64,000 nt of DNA from Azospirillum griseum (GTDB taxonomy: Bacteria > Pseudomonadota > Alphaproteobacteria > Azospirillales > Azospirillaceae): assembly GCF_003966125.1 (NCBI RefSeq), contig NZ_RXMA01000022.1:1-64000 (forward strand), written 5' to 3'. A program made the position numbers and the translations under genes. Shown here piece after piece: positions 34,449-44,962 of this stretch. The stretch's first letter is position 1. Each line of letters starts with the position of its first letter. The notes under the pieces were generated by a model. The model did no database searches, had not been told where the DNA came from, and was given only the letters and a program-made list of their open reading frames with translations.

Positions 34449-35375
34449 ATGAAGCGCCGCGACATGATCCTGGTGGTGGACGACACGCCCGACACGCTGG
34501 GATTCCTCACCGAAGCCATCGAACAGGCCGACCTGACCGTGCTGGTTGCGGTGGATGGCGAAAGCGCGCTCGATCTGCTGGGCCAGATCACCCCTGACCT
34601 GATCCTGATGGACGCGATGATGCCGGGGCTGGACGGGTTCGAAACCTGCCGACGGTTGAAACAGGTCCCCCACCTGTCGCATCTGCCCGTCATCTTCATG
34701 ACCGGCCTCAGCGACACCGAACATGTGGTGAAGGGGTTGGAGGCGGGCGGCGTCGATTACGTCACCAAACCGATCATCGTCGATGAGCTGATCGCCCGCA
34801 TCCGCGTGCATCTGACCAACGCCCGCGTCTCCTATGGCGCGCGCGCCGCGCTGGACGCCACCGGGCGGTTTCTGCTCGCCACCAACGGCGACGGTCGTCT
34901 CCTGTGGTGCACGCCGCAGGCCGAACGGTTGCTGCACGGCCTGTTGCCGGGACCGGACGGGGCGGCCTCCCCGCTCGCCGCCACCCTGTCGGCGGGGTTG
35001 AACCGCCTGCGCCGCGCCCCCGCCGGGCCGCAGGACAGCTTCCGGCTGGAGGTTCCTGACGGCGACGGGGTGCGGACGCTCGATTTCGCCTATCTCAGCC
35101 CGGCCAGCCCGGACGAGTTCCTGTTCCGCCTGAGCGAACCCACCGCCGGGCGGCAGGAGGCGATCCTGCGCGACGCGCTGGGCCTGACCGCGCGCGAGGC
35201 CGAGGTGCTGCTGTGGATCGCCAACGGCAAGGCCAACCGCGACATCGGCGAGATCCTGGGCATCAGCCCGCGCACGGTGAACAAGCATCTGGAACAGGTG
35301 TTTTCCAAGCTGGGCGTCGAAAACCGCGCGTCCGCCGCCGCATTGGCCATCCGGGCGCTGGCCGCCAAGGGCTGA
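34449..35375 (+). CDS. LuxR-type response regulator, partner of the transporter-kinase
   Basis: A 308-residue transcriptional regulator. The receiver (1-120) has ILVVDDTPDT, the phospho-acceptor Asp at about 55 (LILMDAMMPGLDG) and VDYVTKPI. A middle region (about 130-235) has PAS-like text (FLLATNGDGRLLWCTPQAERLL). The C-terminal LuxR helix-turn-helix is complete (LTAREAEVLLWIANGKANRDIGEIL, SPRTVNKHLEQVFSKLGVENR). It starts six bases after the kinase stop, so the two form an operon and a phosphorelay pair. Targets are unknown; the ureide nitrogen island 7 kb away is one candidate. Confidence 0.93.
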   Translation: MKRRDMILVVDDTPDTLGFLTEAIEQADLTVLVAVDGESALDLLGQITPDLILMDAMMPGLDGFETCRRLKQVPHLSHLPVIFMTGLSDTEHVVKGLEAGGVDYVTKPIIVDELIARIRVHLTNARVSYGARAALDATGRFLLATNGDGRLLWCTPQAERLLHGLLPGPDGAASPLAATLSAGLNRLRRAPAGPQDSFRLEVPDGDGVRTLDFAYLSPASPDEFLFRLSEPTAGRQEAILRDALGLTAREAEVLLWIANGKANRDIGEILGISPRTVNKHLEQVFSKLGVENRASAAALAIRALAAKG

Positions 35376-35482
35376 GTTGCCCACCCCCGCGCGTTTCCCG
35401 CGCGGCCCCTGCACGCGCTCCATCGGCCACCCTGCGCCGCACGACGTTCGGTTGTTTTAAATAATTCAGTTTGAATTAGTTA

Positions 35483-35511
35483 TTGACGCGCGTCTTATTG
35501 TTCGTAACACT
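35483..35511 (+). promoter_or_regulatory. Candidate promoter of the downstream chemoreceptor
   Basis: TTGACG (35483-35488) is followed after 17 bases by AACACT in an AT-rich island between the LuxR gene and the receptor. The -10 match is poor. Upstream, CCGCGCG/CGCGCGG (35387-35405) can form a hairpin after the regulator gene but lacks a U-tract. Confidence 0.3.
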
Positions 35512-35644
35512 ATCAATCAAAACCAACACCAAACGACCGATTGTTGCGCGCAACAGCCGCCCCCAGACCGGCGATGGGAGGCGGTGGCCATCAAACGGCG
35601 ATCGTCAAACGCACCCAAAATCCGCCGGGGAGGAAGGCATCATC

Positions 35645-37687
35645 ATGCTCCGGCTCAGAGATTTGCCCATCACCGTCAAGATCGTCAGTCTTGGTGTGGT
35701 GATGACCATCGGCACCGCCGTCGTCGCCTGGAAGGGCGACGACGGCATTTCAGCCACAAGCGGTGCCCTGATCCAGTATGAATCCATCTCGCAGCAGGAC
35801 ATCCGCCTGCGGCAATTGCGGGTCGACATGCTGGAAACCCGGTTGGCGCTGGAACGTTTTCTGGCCAGAGGTGACGCGTCGAACGTCGACGAGGTTCAGC
35901 AAGGCCTCAAATCGATCACCGCCATCCTGGCAGAAGCGTCGGCACGTGATTCCCGGCAAGCGGAGGAATTGACCCGCATCGGGACACTGATCGCCAGCTA
36001 CAGCGACGCGTTCAAAAGCGTGCAGGAGTTGCAAGGGCGACGGGACGCGGCGGTGGCGCTGCTGCGCGGGCTGGGCACGGCGCTGAACGCCCAGGTGTCG
36101 GGCATCATGGAGGCCGCGCGCAAGGCCGACGCCCCGCCCCTGGCGGACGCGGCGGGGGACATCGTCAAGCTGGCGCTGACCGCGCAATTGGCGGTCGGCC
36201 GTCTGGCCGTGACCAGCGAGCGCAGCGACGCCGAGACCGCCACCAAGGCCATCGACGCGCTGACCCAGGCACTGGCCGCCCTGAAGGGCCGCCCGGACGC
36301 CGCCACCATCGCCGAATCGGTGACGCGCGCCACCGGCATCGTCGCCGTCTACAGCCGCAGCGTCGCCGATCTGGCGGAGGTCGCGTTGGAACGCCAACGC
36401 ATCGCCACCGGCGTGCTCGACACCAACGGCTTGCAGGTCGGCAAGGAGATGGAGGCGCTGTCCGCCGTGCAGAGCGCCGAACGCGACCGTCTGGGGCAAA
36501 GCGCCGTCGCCCAGGCCGCCGACGCGGTGGCGTCGGTCTTCGTCATCGGCGCGGTTCTGGTGGTGGTTGGGCTGCTCGCCTCCGTCCTGATGGGCCGGAT
36601 GATCGCCGTGCCGATCCTGCGCATCACCCGGATCATGGACGCCCTGTCGCGCGGCGGGGCGGACATCGTGCTGACCGACACCGCCCGCCGCGACGAAATC
36701 GGCACGATGGCCCGCGCCCTCAGCGTCTTCCAGGAAAACCGCGAACGGGTGGAGCGGATGCGGCAGGAACGCGAAGAGATGGAACGCACCGCCCGCGCCG
36801 AACGCCGCACCAGCATGTTGGCGCTGGCCGATGGCATCGAAACCGGCATCCAGACCATGGTCAGCCGGATGAGCGAGCGCATCGAGGGGCTGCGCGCCGC
36901 CGCCGCCGTGATGGCCGACAACGCCCAGCGGACCAGCGCGCACAGCGCCTCTGTCGCCGACACCAGCCTGCTGGCCTCCGCCAACGTCCGCTCCGTCGCC
37001 GCCGCCACCGAGGAGATGAACGCCACCAGCCAGGAAATCGCCCGGCAGATCGGCCATTCCGCCCAGGTCGCCGTCGCCGCCGCCGCCCAGGCCGACGGGG
37101 CCGATCAGAATGTGAAGGAGCTGGCCAACGCCGTGCTGCGCATTTCAGAGGTGGTGGACATCATCCGGGCGATTTCCTCGCAAACCAACCTGTTGGCGCT
37201 CAACGCCTTCATCGAGGCCGCGCGCGCCGGGGACAGCGGCAAGGGGTTCGCCGTGGTCGCCAACGAGGTCAAGCAATTGTCCAGCCAGACCGCGCGTTCC
37301 ACCGACGACATCGCCGCGCAGATCGCCGTGGTGCAGACCGACACCAACCGCACCGTCGGCGCGGTGCGCGACATCGTCGGCATCGTCACCCAGCTTCATC
37401 AGGCCGCCGAGGCCATCGCCAACGCCATCGAGGAGCAGCGCGGCGCGCTGGCCGAGATCGGCCGCAACATCCAGCAGGCCGCCGCCGGAACGGAAGACAT
37501 CAACGCCCACGCCGCCAGCGTGTCGGACGAGGCCAAGCAAACCCTGGCCGTCGCCGCCGACGTCGCCAGCACCGCCGACGCGCTGATCGCCGAAGCCAAC
37601 CAGCTCCGCCGCAGCGTCGAAGGCTTTGTCGCCGACATCCGCGACCGCAACCGGGGAAGCGCACCGGTCGTCGCGCTGGCGGCCTGA
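35645..37687 (+). CDS. Methyl-accepting chemotaxis protein with helical-bundle sensor
   Basis: Chemoreceptor of 680 aa. Helix 1 lies at about residues 10-30 and helix 2 at about 297-320, enclosing an Ala-rich, all-helical periplasmic domain (about 265 aa, HBM-like size) without Cache motifs. A HAMP domain ([17 protein letters not shown]) precedes the signalling domain with tip [31 protein letters not shown], where Phe replaces the usual Thr. The ATG at 35645 follows GGAGGAAGG. It is convergent with another receptor gene, a hairpin lying between. Confidence 0.93.
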   Translation: MLRLRDLPITVKIVSLGVVMTIGTAVVAWKGDDGISATSGALIQYESISQQDIRLRQLRVDMLETRLALERFLARGDASNVDEVQQGLKSITAILAEASARDSRQAEELTRIGTLIASYSDAFKSVQELQGRRDAAVALLRGLGTALNAQVSGIMEAARKADAPPLADAAGDIVKLALTAQLAVGRLAVTSERSDAETATKAIDALTQALAALKGRPDAATIAESVTRATGIVAVYSRSVADLAEVALERQRIATGVLDTNGLQVGKEMEALSAVQSAERDRLGQSAVAQAADAVASVFVIGAVLVVVGLLASVLMGRMIAVPILRITRIMDALSRGGADIVLTDTARRDEIGTMARALSVFQENRERVERMRQEREEMERTARAERRTSMLALADGIETGIQTMVSRMSERIEGLRAAAAVMADNAQRTSAHSASVADTSLLASANVRSVAAATEEMNATSQEIARQIGHSAQVAVAAAAQADGADQNVKELANAVLRISEVVDIIRAISSQTNLLALNAFIEAARAGDSGKGFAVVANEVKQLSSQTARSTDDIAAQIAVVQTDTNRTVGAVRDIVGIVTQLHQAAEAIANAIEEQRGALAEIGRNIQQAAAGTEDINAHAASVSDEAKQTLAVAADVASTADALIAEANQLRRSVEGFVADIRDRNRGSAPVVALAA

Positions 37688-37711
37688 AGCAGCGGACCGC
37701 ACCCGAAAACC

Positions 37712-37745
37712 AAGGCCCCCTTCCGTCTGATGCCGGATGGGGCCT
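37712..37745. terminator. Bidirectional terminator between convergent chemoreceptor genes
   Basis: AAGGCCCC pairs with GGGGCCTT across a GC-rich inner stem-loop containing CCGTC/GATGCCGG text. Readthrough on the minus strand meets GGTTTTCGG after the stem. It lies 24 and 21 bases from the two stop codons. Confidence 0.6.
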
Positions 37746-37766
37746 TGCGGTCGTTCCGCCGTCGCG

Positions 37767-39872
37767 TCAGGCGCTGCGCACCGACGCGATGAAGGCGGTG
37801 ACTTCCTTGCGCAGGATGTCCGCTTCCTGCGCCAGACCGCTGGCGGCGTCCAGCACGCGGGCCGACGAACTGCCGGTTTCCGACACCACCCGGTTGACGC
37901 CGACGATGTTGCTCGACACCTCGCCTGTTCCGCGCGCCGCTTCCACCACGCTGCCGGCAATGTCGCGGGTTGCCGCCCCCTGCTCTTCGATCGCGGCGGC
38001 GATGGCGGTGGTGATTTCGCTGATCTGACCGATGGTTTGACCGATCCCCTCGATGGCCTCCTGCGCCCCGCCGGTTGCGATCTGGATGTCGCGCACCTTG
38101 GCCTGAATGTCTTCGGTCGCGCGGGCGGTTTGGGAGGCCAACGCCTTCACCTCGCTGGCGACCACGGCAAAACCCTTGCCCGCCTCGCCCGCGCGGGCCG
38201 CTTCGATGGTGGCGTTGAGCGCCAGCAGGTTGGTTTGACCGGCGATGGAGTTGATCATGTCCACCACCGTGCCGATGTCGCGGGCGGCGTCCGCCAGGGA
38301 TTGCATGCTGGTCTTCGTGTCCGCCGCCTGCGTCACCGCCTGACCGGAAATCTGGGTGGAGTTGGTCACTTGCCGCCCGATTTCGTGGATCGACGCCGAC
38401 AACTCCTCGGTCGCCGACGCCACGGTCTGGACGTTGACCGACGCCTGTTCGGCCGCCGCCGCGACCGCCGTCACCAGATGGCCCGCCTGGGTGGCGTTGT
38501 CCGCCATGCCACCGGCCGTGCTGTGCATCTGCCGGGCCGCGTCGGACACGGCCTGGACGATGTGGGTGGTCTTGTTGCTGAAATCCTGGATCAGGGCGTC
38601 CAGTTCAACCGCCCGCTTTTCCTTCGCCGCCTGATCGCGCGCCTGTTCGGCGGCCAAACGGTCCGCCGTCATCATGCTGTCGCGGAACACCGCGACCGCC
38701 GCCGCCATCGCCCCGATCTCATCACGGCGGTCCTGCCCCGGAATCACCACGGACAGATCCCGATCCGCCAGACGCCGCATGGCGTCCGTCATCCGTTCAA
38801 TCGGGCGCGACACGCGCAGGCGGGTGACGATCACCCCGCCCACCGACAGGACCAGCGCGACCAGCAGCGTGCAGACCGACAGGATCATGTCCTGCTTGGC
38901 CACACGGAGTTGCTCACGCGCCCGGTCCAGCATCTGATCGACCGCCACCAGGGCAACGGTGACGATGTGGCCGGACTGCTCGGTGTCTTGCGGGCGCAGG
39001 GTGGACAGGTCCACGGGCGGCGTCTTGCCGTCCGCCAGGGCGCTCAGGATCGCCTTGCGCCGGTCAACCGCAGCGCCTTCGTAATTGACCTTGGCCTGTT
39101 CAACCGCCGCCTTCAGGGGCTTCGGGGTGTCGCTGCGGCTGGTCGCCTCCACCACGGCGGCCCAGCTTTGGCGCGACTGCCCCCAGGATTCCGCCACCGA
39201 TTGGGCGTCCGCCGCCGTCCACGGCTTGCCCGAGGCCAGGGCGCTCTGAATCTGGAACATGACCAGGCCGATGCTCAACCGCGCGTTCCAGGCGGATCGC
39301 TTGGTCAACAGGAAGCCATCCAGCACCGGATCGACAAACTTGATCGACTCGTCCAGCAGATTGGTGCTGACGGTCAAGGCATCCTGCACATCGGTCAGCG
39401 CCTTGGAAAACTCGCCCGCGATTCCCGGATCGCGCGAGGCCTTGGGCTGCGCGAGGGCCGTGGACACCTTGGCACGGACACGGCCAAGCGCCTCGAATGC
39501 GGTCCGCAACTGATCGGCAGCGGCCCGTGCGCCGGGCAGGTCCAGAACGGCCAGCGCCGCGCTGATCGCCTGATACCCGTCCATCGTTTCCTGCTGGCGC
39601 GTCCCGATCTGGCGTTGATCGGCGTCGGTGATGGCCCCTTCGGCCCCCAGCGCGGGCGTCACCAAACCGCGCTCCAGCCGTGTGGCCAACAGCGTTTTCA
39701 GCAGATCCCGGCTGGTCGTGCTCAAACCCACCGCGCGGTCGGCGCTGCGCGTCTGACGAACGGCATCGACCAGATTTTGGGTGTTTTCCGCAACAAGCAG
39801 AACGCCAAGAAGAACGATCAGAACCCCAAGAGTGGCCCGAATGGACAGATTGCGAAACAGATCACCGAACAC
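37767..39872 (-). CDS. Methyl-accepting chemotaxis protein, long helical sensor
   Basis: Chemoreceptor of 701 aa starting with GTG. Helix 1 is at about 11-28 ([18 protein letters not shown]), helix 2 at about 327-350 ([21 protein letters not shown]), with a mostly helical periplasmic region of about 300 aa. HAMP ([20 protein letters not shown]) and signalling domain follow with tip [31 protein letters not shown]. The cytoplasmic half closely resembles the receptor at 9041-11191, suggesting related adaptation or array class. The ribosome binding site is weak. Confidence 0.93.
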   Translation of the reverse strand: MFGDLFRNLSIRATLGVLIVLLGVLLVAENTQNLVDAVRQTRSADRAVGLSTTSRDLLKTLLATRLERGLVTPALGAEGAITDADQRQIGTRQQETMDGYQAISAALAVLDLPGARAAADQLRTAFEALGRVRAKVSTALAQPKASRDPGIAGEFSKALTDVQDALTVSTNLLDESIKFVDPVLDGFLLTKRSAWNARLSIGLVMFQIQSALASGKPWTAADAQSVAESWGQSRQSWAAVVEATSRSDTPKPLKAAVEQAKVNYEGAAVDRRKAILSALADGKTPPVDLSTLRPQDTEQSGHIVTVALVAVDQMLDRAREQLRVAKQDMILSVCTLLVALVLSVGGVIVTRLRVSRPIERMTDAMRRLADRDLSVVIPGQDRRDEIGAMAAAVAVFRDSMMTADRLAAEQARDQAAKEKRAVELDALIQDFSNKTTHIVQAVSDAARQMHSTAGGMADNATQAGHLVTAVAAAAEQASVNVQTVASATEELSASIHEIGRQVTNSTQISGQAVTQAADTKTSMQSLADAARDIGTVVDMINSIAGQTNLLALNATIEAARAGEAGKGFAVVASEVKALASQTARATEDIQAKVRDIQIATGGAQEAIEGIGQTIGQISEITTAIAAAIEEQGAATRDIAGSVVEAARGTGEVSSNIVGVNRVVSETGSSSARVLDAASGLAQEADILRKEVTAFIASVRSA

Positions 39873-40060
39873 GATGGCAGCATCCCAAACGAATTGTACT
39901 GAATTGGTCAGACATCTTACAATATTGCGACAACAACTTCCACTGGCATTTATAAAAGATATTAAGAATTGATATTATTCTAAATTGTCACTTCAACCAA
40001 GCAATCCAGCATTCCCCACAGACAATCCTCAACCTCCGGCAGGGAACAGCCGATGCGCGC

Positions 40061-40513
40061 TCACACCGGGATGGAGCGGGTGGCGACGATGTGGTTCATG
40101 ACGCAGGTCATCACCGTTTCGCCGCGTTGGTTCACGGTGGCGTAGGCCAGCCGCACCGTTCCCCGGTCGCCACGCCGGGAGGCGCGGGCCTCCACCACCT
40201 CGACGCGGACGCGCAGGGTGTCGCCCGGGCGCACCGGGATGAGCCAGCGCACATCGTCCATCCCCGATCCGCCCAGCCCGGTGCCGGTGATGATCCCGGT
40301 GTCACGCAGCAGCCGGAAGGTCAGGGACAGCGTGTGGAAACCGCTGGCGATCAGGCCCTGGAACGGCCCCGCCGCCGCCGCGACCACATCCATGTGAAAG
40401 GGCTGGGGATCGAAACGCTGGGCGAAATCCATGATCATGCTGTCGGTCAGGGTCGCGCCTTCGGTTTCGATCACATCGCCGACCTGGAACTCTTCAAACC
40501 ACCGCCCCGCCAT
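40061..40513 (-). CDS. MaoC-family dehydratase (hot-dog fold)
   Basis: A 150-residue single hot-dog protein, likely an R-specific enoyl-CoA hydratase-like enzyme. The MaoC signature is present: WFEEFQVGDVIETEGATLTDSMIMDFAQRFDPQPFHMD contains the catalytic Asp-Pro-Gln-Pro-Phe-His block, followed by GLIASGFHTLSLTFRLL and RPGDTLRVRVEVVEAR. It is encoded downstream of the CBS/CorC gene on the same strand. The substrate is unknown. Confidence 0.92.
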   Translation of the reverse strand: MAGRWFEEFQVGDVIETEGATLTDSMIMDFAQRFDPQPFHMDVVAAAAGPFQGLIASGFHTLSLTFRLLRDTGIITGTGLGGSGMDDVRWLIPVRPGDTLRVRVEVVEARASRRGDRGTVRLAYATVNQRGETVMTCVMNHIVATRSIPV

Positions 40514-40552
40514 GCCGCGCCCCTTCCCCGATTGTGTCTTGTTCCCGCCGCG

Positions 40553-41854
40553 TCACTCGTCCGCCGCGTCGGGGTTGCGTTGAATCAGCACCTTGTCGAT
40601 GCGCCGCCCGTCCATGTCCACCACCTCGAACCGGATGCCGCGCCAGTGGAAAAACTCCGCCGCGCGCGGCACATGGCCGAAATGGTTGAGCAGGAAGCCC
40701 GCCAGCGTGTGGAAATCGCCGTCGCCCTTCATGTTCTTGACACCGATCAGCGCCTCGACCTCCTCGACCGGGGACATGCCGTCCACCAGCCAACTGCCGT
40801 CCTCGCGCTGGACCGCGCTGGAATCGCCATCCTGGCCCAGATCGGGCAGTTCGCCCGCGATGGCCTCCAGAATGTCGGTCATGGTGACGATGCCCTCGAC
40901 GCTGCCATACTCGTCCACCACCACGGCCATCTGCGCGCTGGCCTGCTTGAACAGCTCCAGCAGGCGCAGCACCGGGGTTCCGTCGTGGACGACCAGCGGC
41001 TTGACCATCGCCGCCCGCAGATCGAAGGACGTGCCGTTCAAGGACTGGTCCAGCAACGCCTTGGTGGAGACGATGCCCAACACCTCGTCCACATCGCCGC
41101 TGCACAGGGGAAAGCGGGAATAGCCGCTGTCGCGGATCTCGCGGCTCGCCACGTCGGTCGGATCGTTGACGTCCAGCCAGATCACATCCGGGCGCGGCGT
41201 CATGATCGACCGCACGCTGCGGTCGGCCAGATGCAGCACGCCTTCGATCATCTGGCGTTCCACAGGGTCGAACACGCCGGTCTGCTCACCCTCCTTGATC
41301 AGGGTTTTGACCTCCTCCTCCGTCACCGTCTGCTCGCGCACGGTCGGCAGGCGCAGCAGCTTCAGCACCGCGTCGCTCGACACGCCCAACAGCCAGACGA
41401 CGGGGGCGGACACGCGCGACACCGTGCTCATCGGCCCGGCGACCAGACAGGCGATCCGCTCCGACGCCACCAGCGCCATGCGCTTGGGGACCAGCTCGCC
41501 GATGATGAGCGAGAAATAGGTGATGGCCGCGACCACCAGGGCGAAGGCCACCGGCTGGCCATAGGGGGCGATCCACTCCACCTGATTCAAGACCACGCCC
41601 AGCCGGTCGGCCAGGGTGGCCCCGCCATAGGCACCGGCGACGATGCCGGTGACGCTGATGCCCACCTGCACCGTGGACAGGAAGCGGCTGGGATCCTCCG
41701 ACAGGGCCAGCGCCGCGCGGGCACCCTTCCCCGCCTTCCCTTCGGCCAACTGCTGAAGCCGGGCGCGGCGCGCCGACACCAGCGCCATTTCCGACATGGC
41801 GAAAAAGGCGTTGAGCAGGATCAGCAGCAGAATGACCAACAATTCCCAGATCAT
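40553..41854 (-). CDS. Hemolysin-family membrane protein (CNNM/CorC, CBS domains)
   Basis: A 433-residue inner-membrane protein of the CNNM/HlyC-CorC family, linked to Mg2+/Co2+ efflux or resistance. Residues 1-200 form a DUF21/CNNM transmembrane domain (MIWELLVILLLILLNAFFAMSE, VQVGISVTGIVAGAYGG, LIIGELVPKRMAL). Two CBS domains cover about 215-335 (VRSIMTPRPDVIWLDVNDP, AVVDEYGSVEGIVTMTDILEAI). The C-terminal CorC_HlyC domain follows (HTLAGFLLNHFGHVP). The name haemolysin is historical. Confidence 0.93.
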   Translation of the reverse strand: MIWELLVILLLILLNAFFAMSEMALVSARRARLQQLAEGKAGKGARAALALSEDPSRFLSTVQVGISVTGIVAGAYGGATLADRLGVVLNQVEWIAPYGQPVAFALVVAAITYFSLIIGELVPKRMALVASERIACLVAGPMSTVSRVSAPVVWLLGVSSDAVLKLLRLPTVREQTVTEEEVKTLIKEGEQTGVFDPVERQMIEGVLHLADRSVRSIMTPRPDVIWLDVNDPTDVASREIRDSGYSRFPLCSGDVDEVLGIVSTKALLDQSLNGTSFDLRAAMVKPLVVHDGTPVLRLLELFKQASAQMAVVVDEYGSVEGIVTMTDILEAIAGELPDLGQDGDSSAVQREDGSWLVDGMSPVEEVEALIGVKNMKGDGDFHTLAGFLLNHFGHVPRAAEFFHWRGIRFEVVDMDGRRIDKVLIQRNPDAADE

Positions 41855-41879
41855 GGCGTTTTGCCCGAAGGGCGCTCCC

Positions 41880-42539
41880 TCAACCGTAAAACAAGCGCAG
41901 GGCCGCGTCGCCCGCCAGGCCCAGGCCCAGCAGAACGGCGGCGACGATGCCCAGCGCGATGAGGCCCGTCACCAGACCGGCCAGAACGAACAGCCCATCC
42001 CCCTCGATCAGCCCAAGGGCGATGAGGGCGATGGCGAAAGCGGGGGGCTGGTTGCCGAACACGATGGGCAGCGCCAGCACGGCGGCCAGCAGCATCACCG
42101 CCAGCCCCAGGGCGCGTTCGGCCCGTGCCCCGACCAGCGCGGGCAGGCGGGGCCGCAACCGGCGCTCCACCCGCAAGGCCCAGGGATGCGCGCGCCGGAC
42201 CACGGCCAGAAAGGCATCACGATCCAGCGTGACCGCCGCCAAACGGCGGGGCAGCCACAGGCTGGACCGGCCAAGCGCCAGTTGTGCGCCCAGCAGGATC
42301 ATCGGCAGGCCGGTCGCGGTGGACAGTCCGGGAACCGGCAAAATATTGGGAATGGACAGGATCAGCAGCAGCGCGCCAAAGGCGCGATCCCCCAGCGCCG
42401 CCGCCAAGTCACCCAGCGCGACACGCGGCTGATGGGCGGCCACCAGAATGGATTCCAGCAGATCGGACGCGCGCGCGCGACCAGCAACGGCCCCTGGAGG
42501 CTCCGAATCGGACGCCCCGGACGGTCGGTCTTTGCTCAC
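41880..42539 (-). CDS. ExoD family exopolysaccharide synthesis protein
   Basis: A 219-residue membrane protein with ExoD hallmarks: LGDRAFGALLLILSIPNILPVPGLSTATGLPMILLGAQLALG, and LWLPRRLA, then about four hydrophobic helices. Rhizobial ExoD affects exopolysaccharide and alkaline tolerance; its biochemical role is unknown. The GTG start has GGAG 6 bases upstream. It is 25 bases from the CBS/CorC gene and probably co-transcribed with it. Confidence 0.9.
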   Translation of the reverse strand: MSKDRPSGASDSEPPGAVAGRARASDLLESILVAAHQPRVALGDLAAALGDRAFGALLLILSIPNILPVPGLSTATGLPMILLGAQLALGRSSLWLPRRLAAVTLDRDAFLAVVRRAHPWALRVERRLRPRLPALVGARAERALGLAVMLLAAVLALPIVFGNQPPAFAIALIALGLIEGDGLFVLAGLVTGLIALGIVAAVLLGLGLAGDAALRLFYG

Positions 42540-42678
42540 GGCAGTCTCCGGCGCGGAACGCGGCGAGGACCGGGTGACGGGTGTGGCGGGCGCATGGACC
42601 TTTCGCAGCGCAGCGGCGACGATCTTCCTTGTACAGGAAGCGGCCCGCCAACACCAGCATCGGTTGGATCGGGTGCGT

Positions 42679-43356
42679 TCACCCCGCCATGCTGGAGCAA
42701 AGGGCGGCGCAGACGGCGGCGCTGGGCGCGGTCCAGCCGACGATTCCGCCCTGGGCGCGGATCATCTCCAGCGCGGCGGCCTTGAAGGCGGGGAAATAGC
42801 TCTCGGTCGCGTCCTCCACCAACAGGCACTCATAACCCCGGTCGTTGGCCTCGCGCATGGTGGTTTGCACGCACACCTCAGTCGTCACCCCGGCGAAAAC
42901 CAGATGGGTGACAGCGCGCGCGGTCAACAGGTCATGAAGGGGGGTAGCCCAGAAGGCCCCCTTGCCGGGCTTGTCGATCACGGTTTCATCGGGCAGCGGG
43001 GCCAGCGCCGGGATGATCGCCGCCCCCGGCTCCCCCGCCACCAGAATCCGCCCCATCGGGCCGGGGTCGCCGATGCGCAGATCGCCGCGCCCGCGCGCCC
43101 GCTTGGACGGCGGGCAATCGGACAGGTCGGGGCGGTGCGCCTCGCGCGTGTGGATGACCGGCAAGCCAGCGGCGCGGAAGGCGTCGAGCAGCGCGCGGGT
43201 CGGCCCCACCGCCGGGGCCAGCCGCGACACGTCGTTGCCCAACGCCGCGCCAAAGCCGCCGGGTTCCAGGAAATCCCGCTGCATGTCGATGACGATCAGC
43301 GCCGTGCCGGGGATCGGCAGGTCGAATTCATAGGGCTGGGCTGGGATGATCGGCAT
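42679..43356 (-). CDS. Cysteine hydrolase, BiuH paralogue (isochorismatase fold)
   Basis: A 225-residue amidohydrolase of the isochorismatase-like superfamily. The catalytic triad is visible: Asp at about 24 (IVIDMQRDF), Lys at about 131 ([13 protein letters not shown]) and Cys at about 161 ([19 protein letters not shown]). It shares [14 protein letters not shown] and [10 protein letters not shown] with BiuH encoded upstream, but differs in the loop before the triad Asp and in FWATP versus FCATD, implying a different amide substrate. It overlaps the end of the ATPase gene by 29 bases, so it is the last gene of the importer operon. Confidence 0.88.
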   Translation of the reverse strand: MPIIPAQPYEFDLPIPGTALIVIDMQRDFLEPGGFGAALGNDVSRLAPAVGPTRALLDAFRAAGLPVIHTREAHRPDLSDCPPSKRARGRGDLRIGDPGPMGRILVAGEPGAAIIPALAPLPDETVIDKPGKGAFWATPLHDLLTARAVTHLVFAGVTTEVCVQTTMREANDRGYECLLVEDATESYFPAFKAAALEMIRAQGGIVGWTAPSAAVCAALCSSMAG

Positions 43357-44962
43357 GGGTCGTCTCCGCTGGAATCGTCGCCGCTGGGGTGGTCTCCGCC
43401 GTCCGCCCGTTCGGCGGGGTATGGGCAGCGGCGGGGGCGGCGTGCCCGGCCATGCAACGGCCGATCACGGTCAGGTCGGCGCTGGCCGGGGTGGTTTCGT
43501 GGACGATGCGGCCGTGCGACATCACCAGCAGCCGGTCGGACAGCTCCAGCAGCTCGTCCAGATCCTCGCTGACCAGCAGCACGGCGGTTCCCCGGTTCCG
43601 CGCCTCCACGATCTGGGCGTGGATGTCGGCGACCGCCGCGAAATCCAGGCCGAACACCGGGTTGGCGACGATCAGAACCGACACGTCGCCCGACAGCTCC
43701 CGCGCCAGAACCGCGCGCTGCACGTTGCCGCCCGACAGGGTGGCGATGGCGGCCTCCGGCCCGTTGGTCTTCACCCGGTAGCGGTCGATCAGGGCCAGCG
43801 CGGCCTTCCGCATCGCCCCGGTGTCCAGCCACCAGCCGCCGCGCGCGAAGGGGGGCTGGTCGAAGTTGCGGAAGGCCATGTTCTCGGCCACGCTCATGCC
43901 CGGCACGCAGGCCGATTTCAACGGCTCCTCGGGCAGGGAAAACACCTTGTGGCGGCGCATCTCGGCCCGCGTGGCGGTGTAGGGCGCGCCGTGCACGCGC
44001 AAGGCCCCGGCGCTGGCCGGGCGCTGGCCGGCCAGCACCTGCACCAACTCCACCTGCCCGTTGCCCGACACCCCGGCCACGCCGACGATTTCCCCGGCCC
44101 GCACCCGCACATCGACGCCGCGCACCGCCGGGTTTCCGGCGTCGTCCTGCGCGTGCAAGCCGACCACCTCCAGCCGGACATCGGTCTGCGGGGTGGCCGC
44201 GCGCGCCGCCGGGGCAGCGACCGCCGTGTCGCCGATCATCAAACGGGCCAGCGTGTCCGGCGTGTGCCCGGCCACCAGCCCGCTGCCGGTCAAGCGCCCC
44301 CGGCGCAGCACCGACACATCGTCGGCAAAGGCCATCACCTCGCGGAACTTGTGGGTGATGATGAGGACGCTGAGACGCCCGGCCCGCGCCATCCCCCGGA
44401 TCAGCCCCAGCGTCTCGTCCGCCTCGTCGGGGGTGAGGACGGAGGTCGGTTCGTCCAGAATCAGGAAACGGGCCTTCAGGTAGAGTTGCTTGACGATCTC
44501 CGCCTTCTGCTTGTCGCCCGCCGCCAGCGTGGCGACCGGCGCGTCGAGATCGACGGCGAAGGGCATGGTCCGCATGAAGTCGGTCAGCGCGGCGCGCTCC
44601 GCCGCCCAATCGATCAGGCCCGGCACCTCCGCCCGCGCCATCACGAGATTTTCCAGCACCGTCATGCGCGGGACCAGGGTGAAATGCTGGTAGACCATGC
44701 CCAGCCCGTGTTTCTGGGCCACGCGCGGGTTGCCGATGGCGACCTCGTGGTTGTCCACCACCACGGCCCCCTCGTCGGGCCGGTAAAAGCCCATGATGCA
44801 TTTGACCAGCGTGCTTTTCCCGGCCCCATTCTCGCCCAACAGGGCATGGACCGTGCCGGGCCGCACCTTCAGCGTCACGGCGTCCAGCGCGGTGAAGGCC
44901 CCGAACCGCTTGGTGATCGCCACCGCTTCCAGCGCCGGGGCCACGGGGGGAGCGGCGGTCAT
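43328..44962 (-). CDS. BMP-type nucleoside/ureide ABC importer, double ATP-binding protein
   Basis: A 544-residue ATPase with two ABC cassettes, as in NupA/YufO-type importers. Cassette 1 has [15 protein letters not shown] and [15 protein letters not shown], with [16 protein letters not shown] as its signature region. Cassette 2 has a degenerate Walker A ([19 protein letters not shown]) but an intact [16 protein letters not shown] signature and a changed Walker B ([11 protein letters not shown]), as usual for this family. The ATG at 44962 overlaps the biuH stop as ATGA, so translation is coupled. A Pro/Thr-rich tail (about 515-544) is unusual. Confidence 0.93.
   Translation of the reverse strand: MTAAPPVAPALEAVAITKRFGAFTALDAVTLKVRPGTVHALLGENGAGKSTLVKCIMGFYRPDEGAVVVDNHEVAIGNPRVAQKHGLGMVYQHFTLVPRMTVLENLVMARAEVPGLIDWAAERAALTDFMRTMPFAVDLDAPVATLAAGDKQKAEIVKQLYLKARFLILDEPTSVLTPDEADETLGLIRGMARAGRLSVLIITHKFREVMAFADDVSVLRRGRLTGSGLVAGHTPDTLARLMIGDTAVAAPAARAATPQTDVRLEVVGLHAQDDAGNPAVRGVDVRVRAGEIVGVAGVSGNGQVELVQVLAGQRPASAGALRVHGAPYTATRAEMRRHKVFSLPEEPLKSACVPGMSVAENMAFRNFDQPPFARGGWWLDTGAMRKAALALIDRYRVKTNGPEAAIATLSGGNVQRAVLARELSGDVSVLIVANPVFGLDFAAVADIHAQIVEARNRGTAVLLVSEDLDELLELSDRLLVMSHGRIVHETTPASADLTVIGRCMAGHAAPAAAHTPPNGRTAETTPAATIPAETTHADHPSPAL

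Noticed and set aside
33354-35423. Minus-strand open frame of 689 codons opposite the kinase end and LuxR gene
   Set aside because: Crosses two real genes and has no domain or start site.
43328-44962. Degenerate second Walker A/B in the double ATPase as a sign of pseudogenisation
   Set aside because: One degenerate cassette is normal for BMP/NupA-type ATPases, and the frame is intact.
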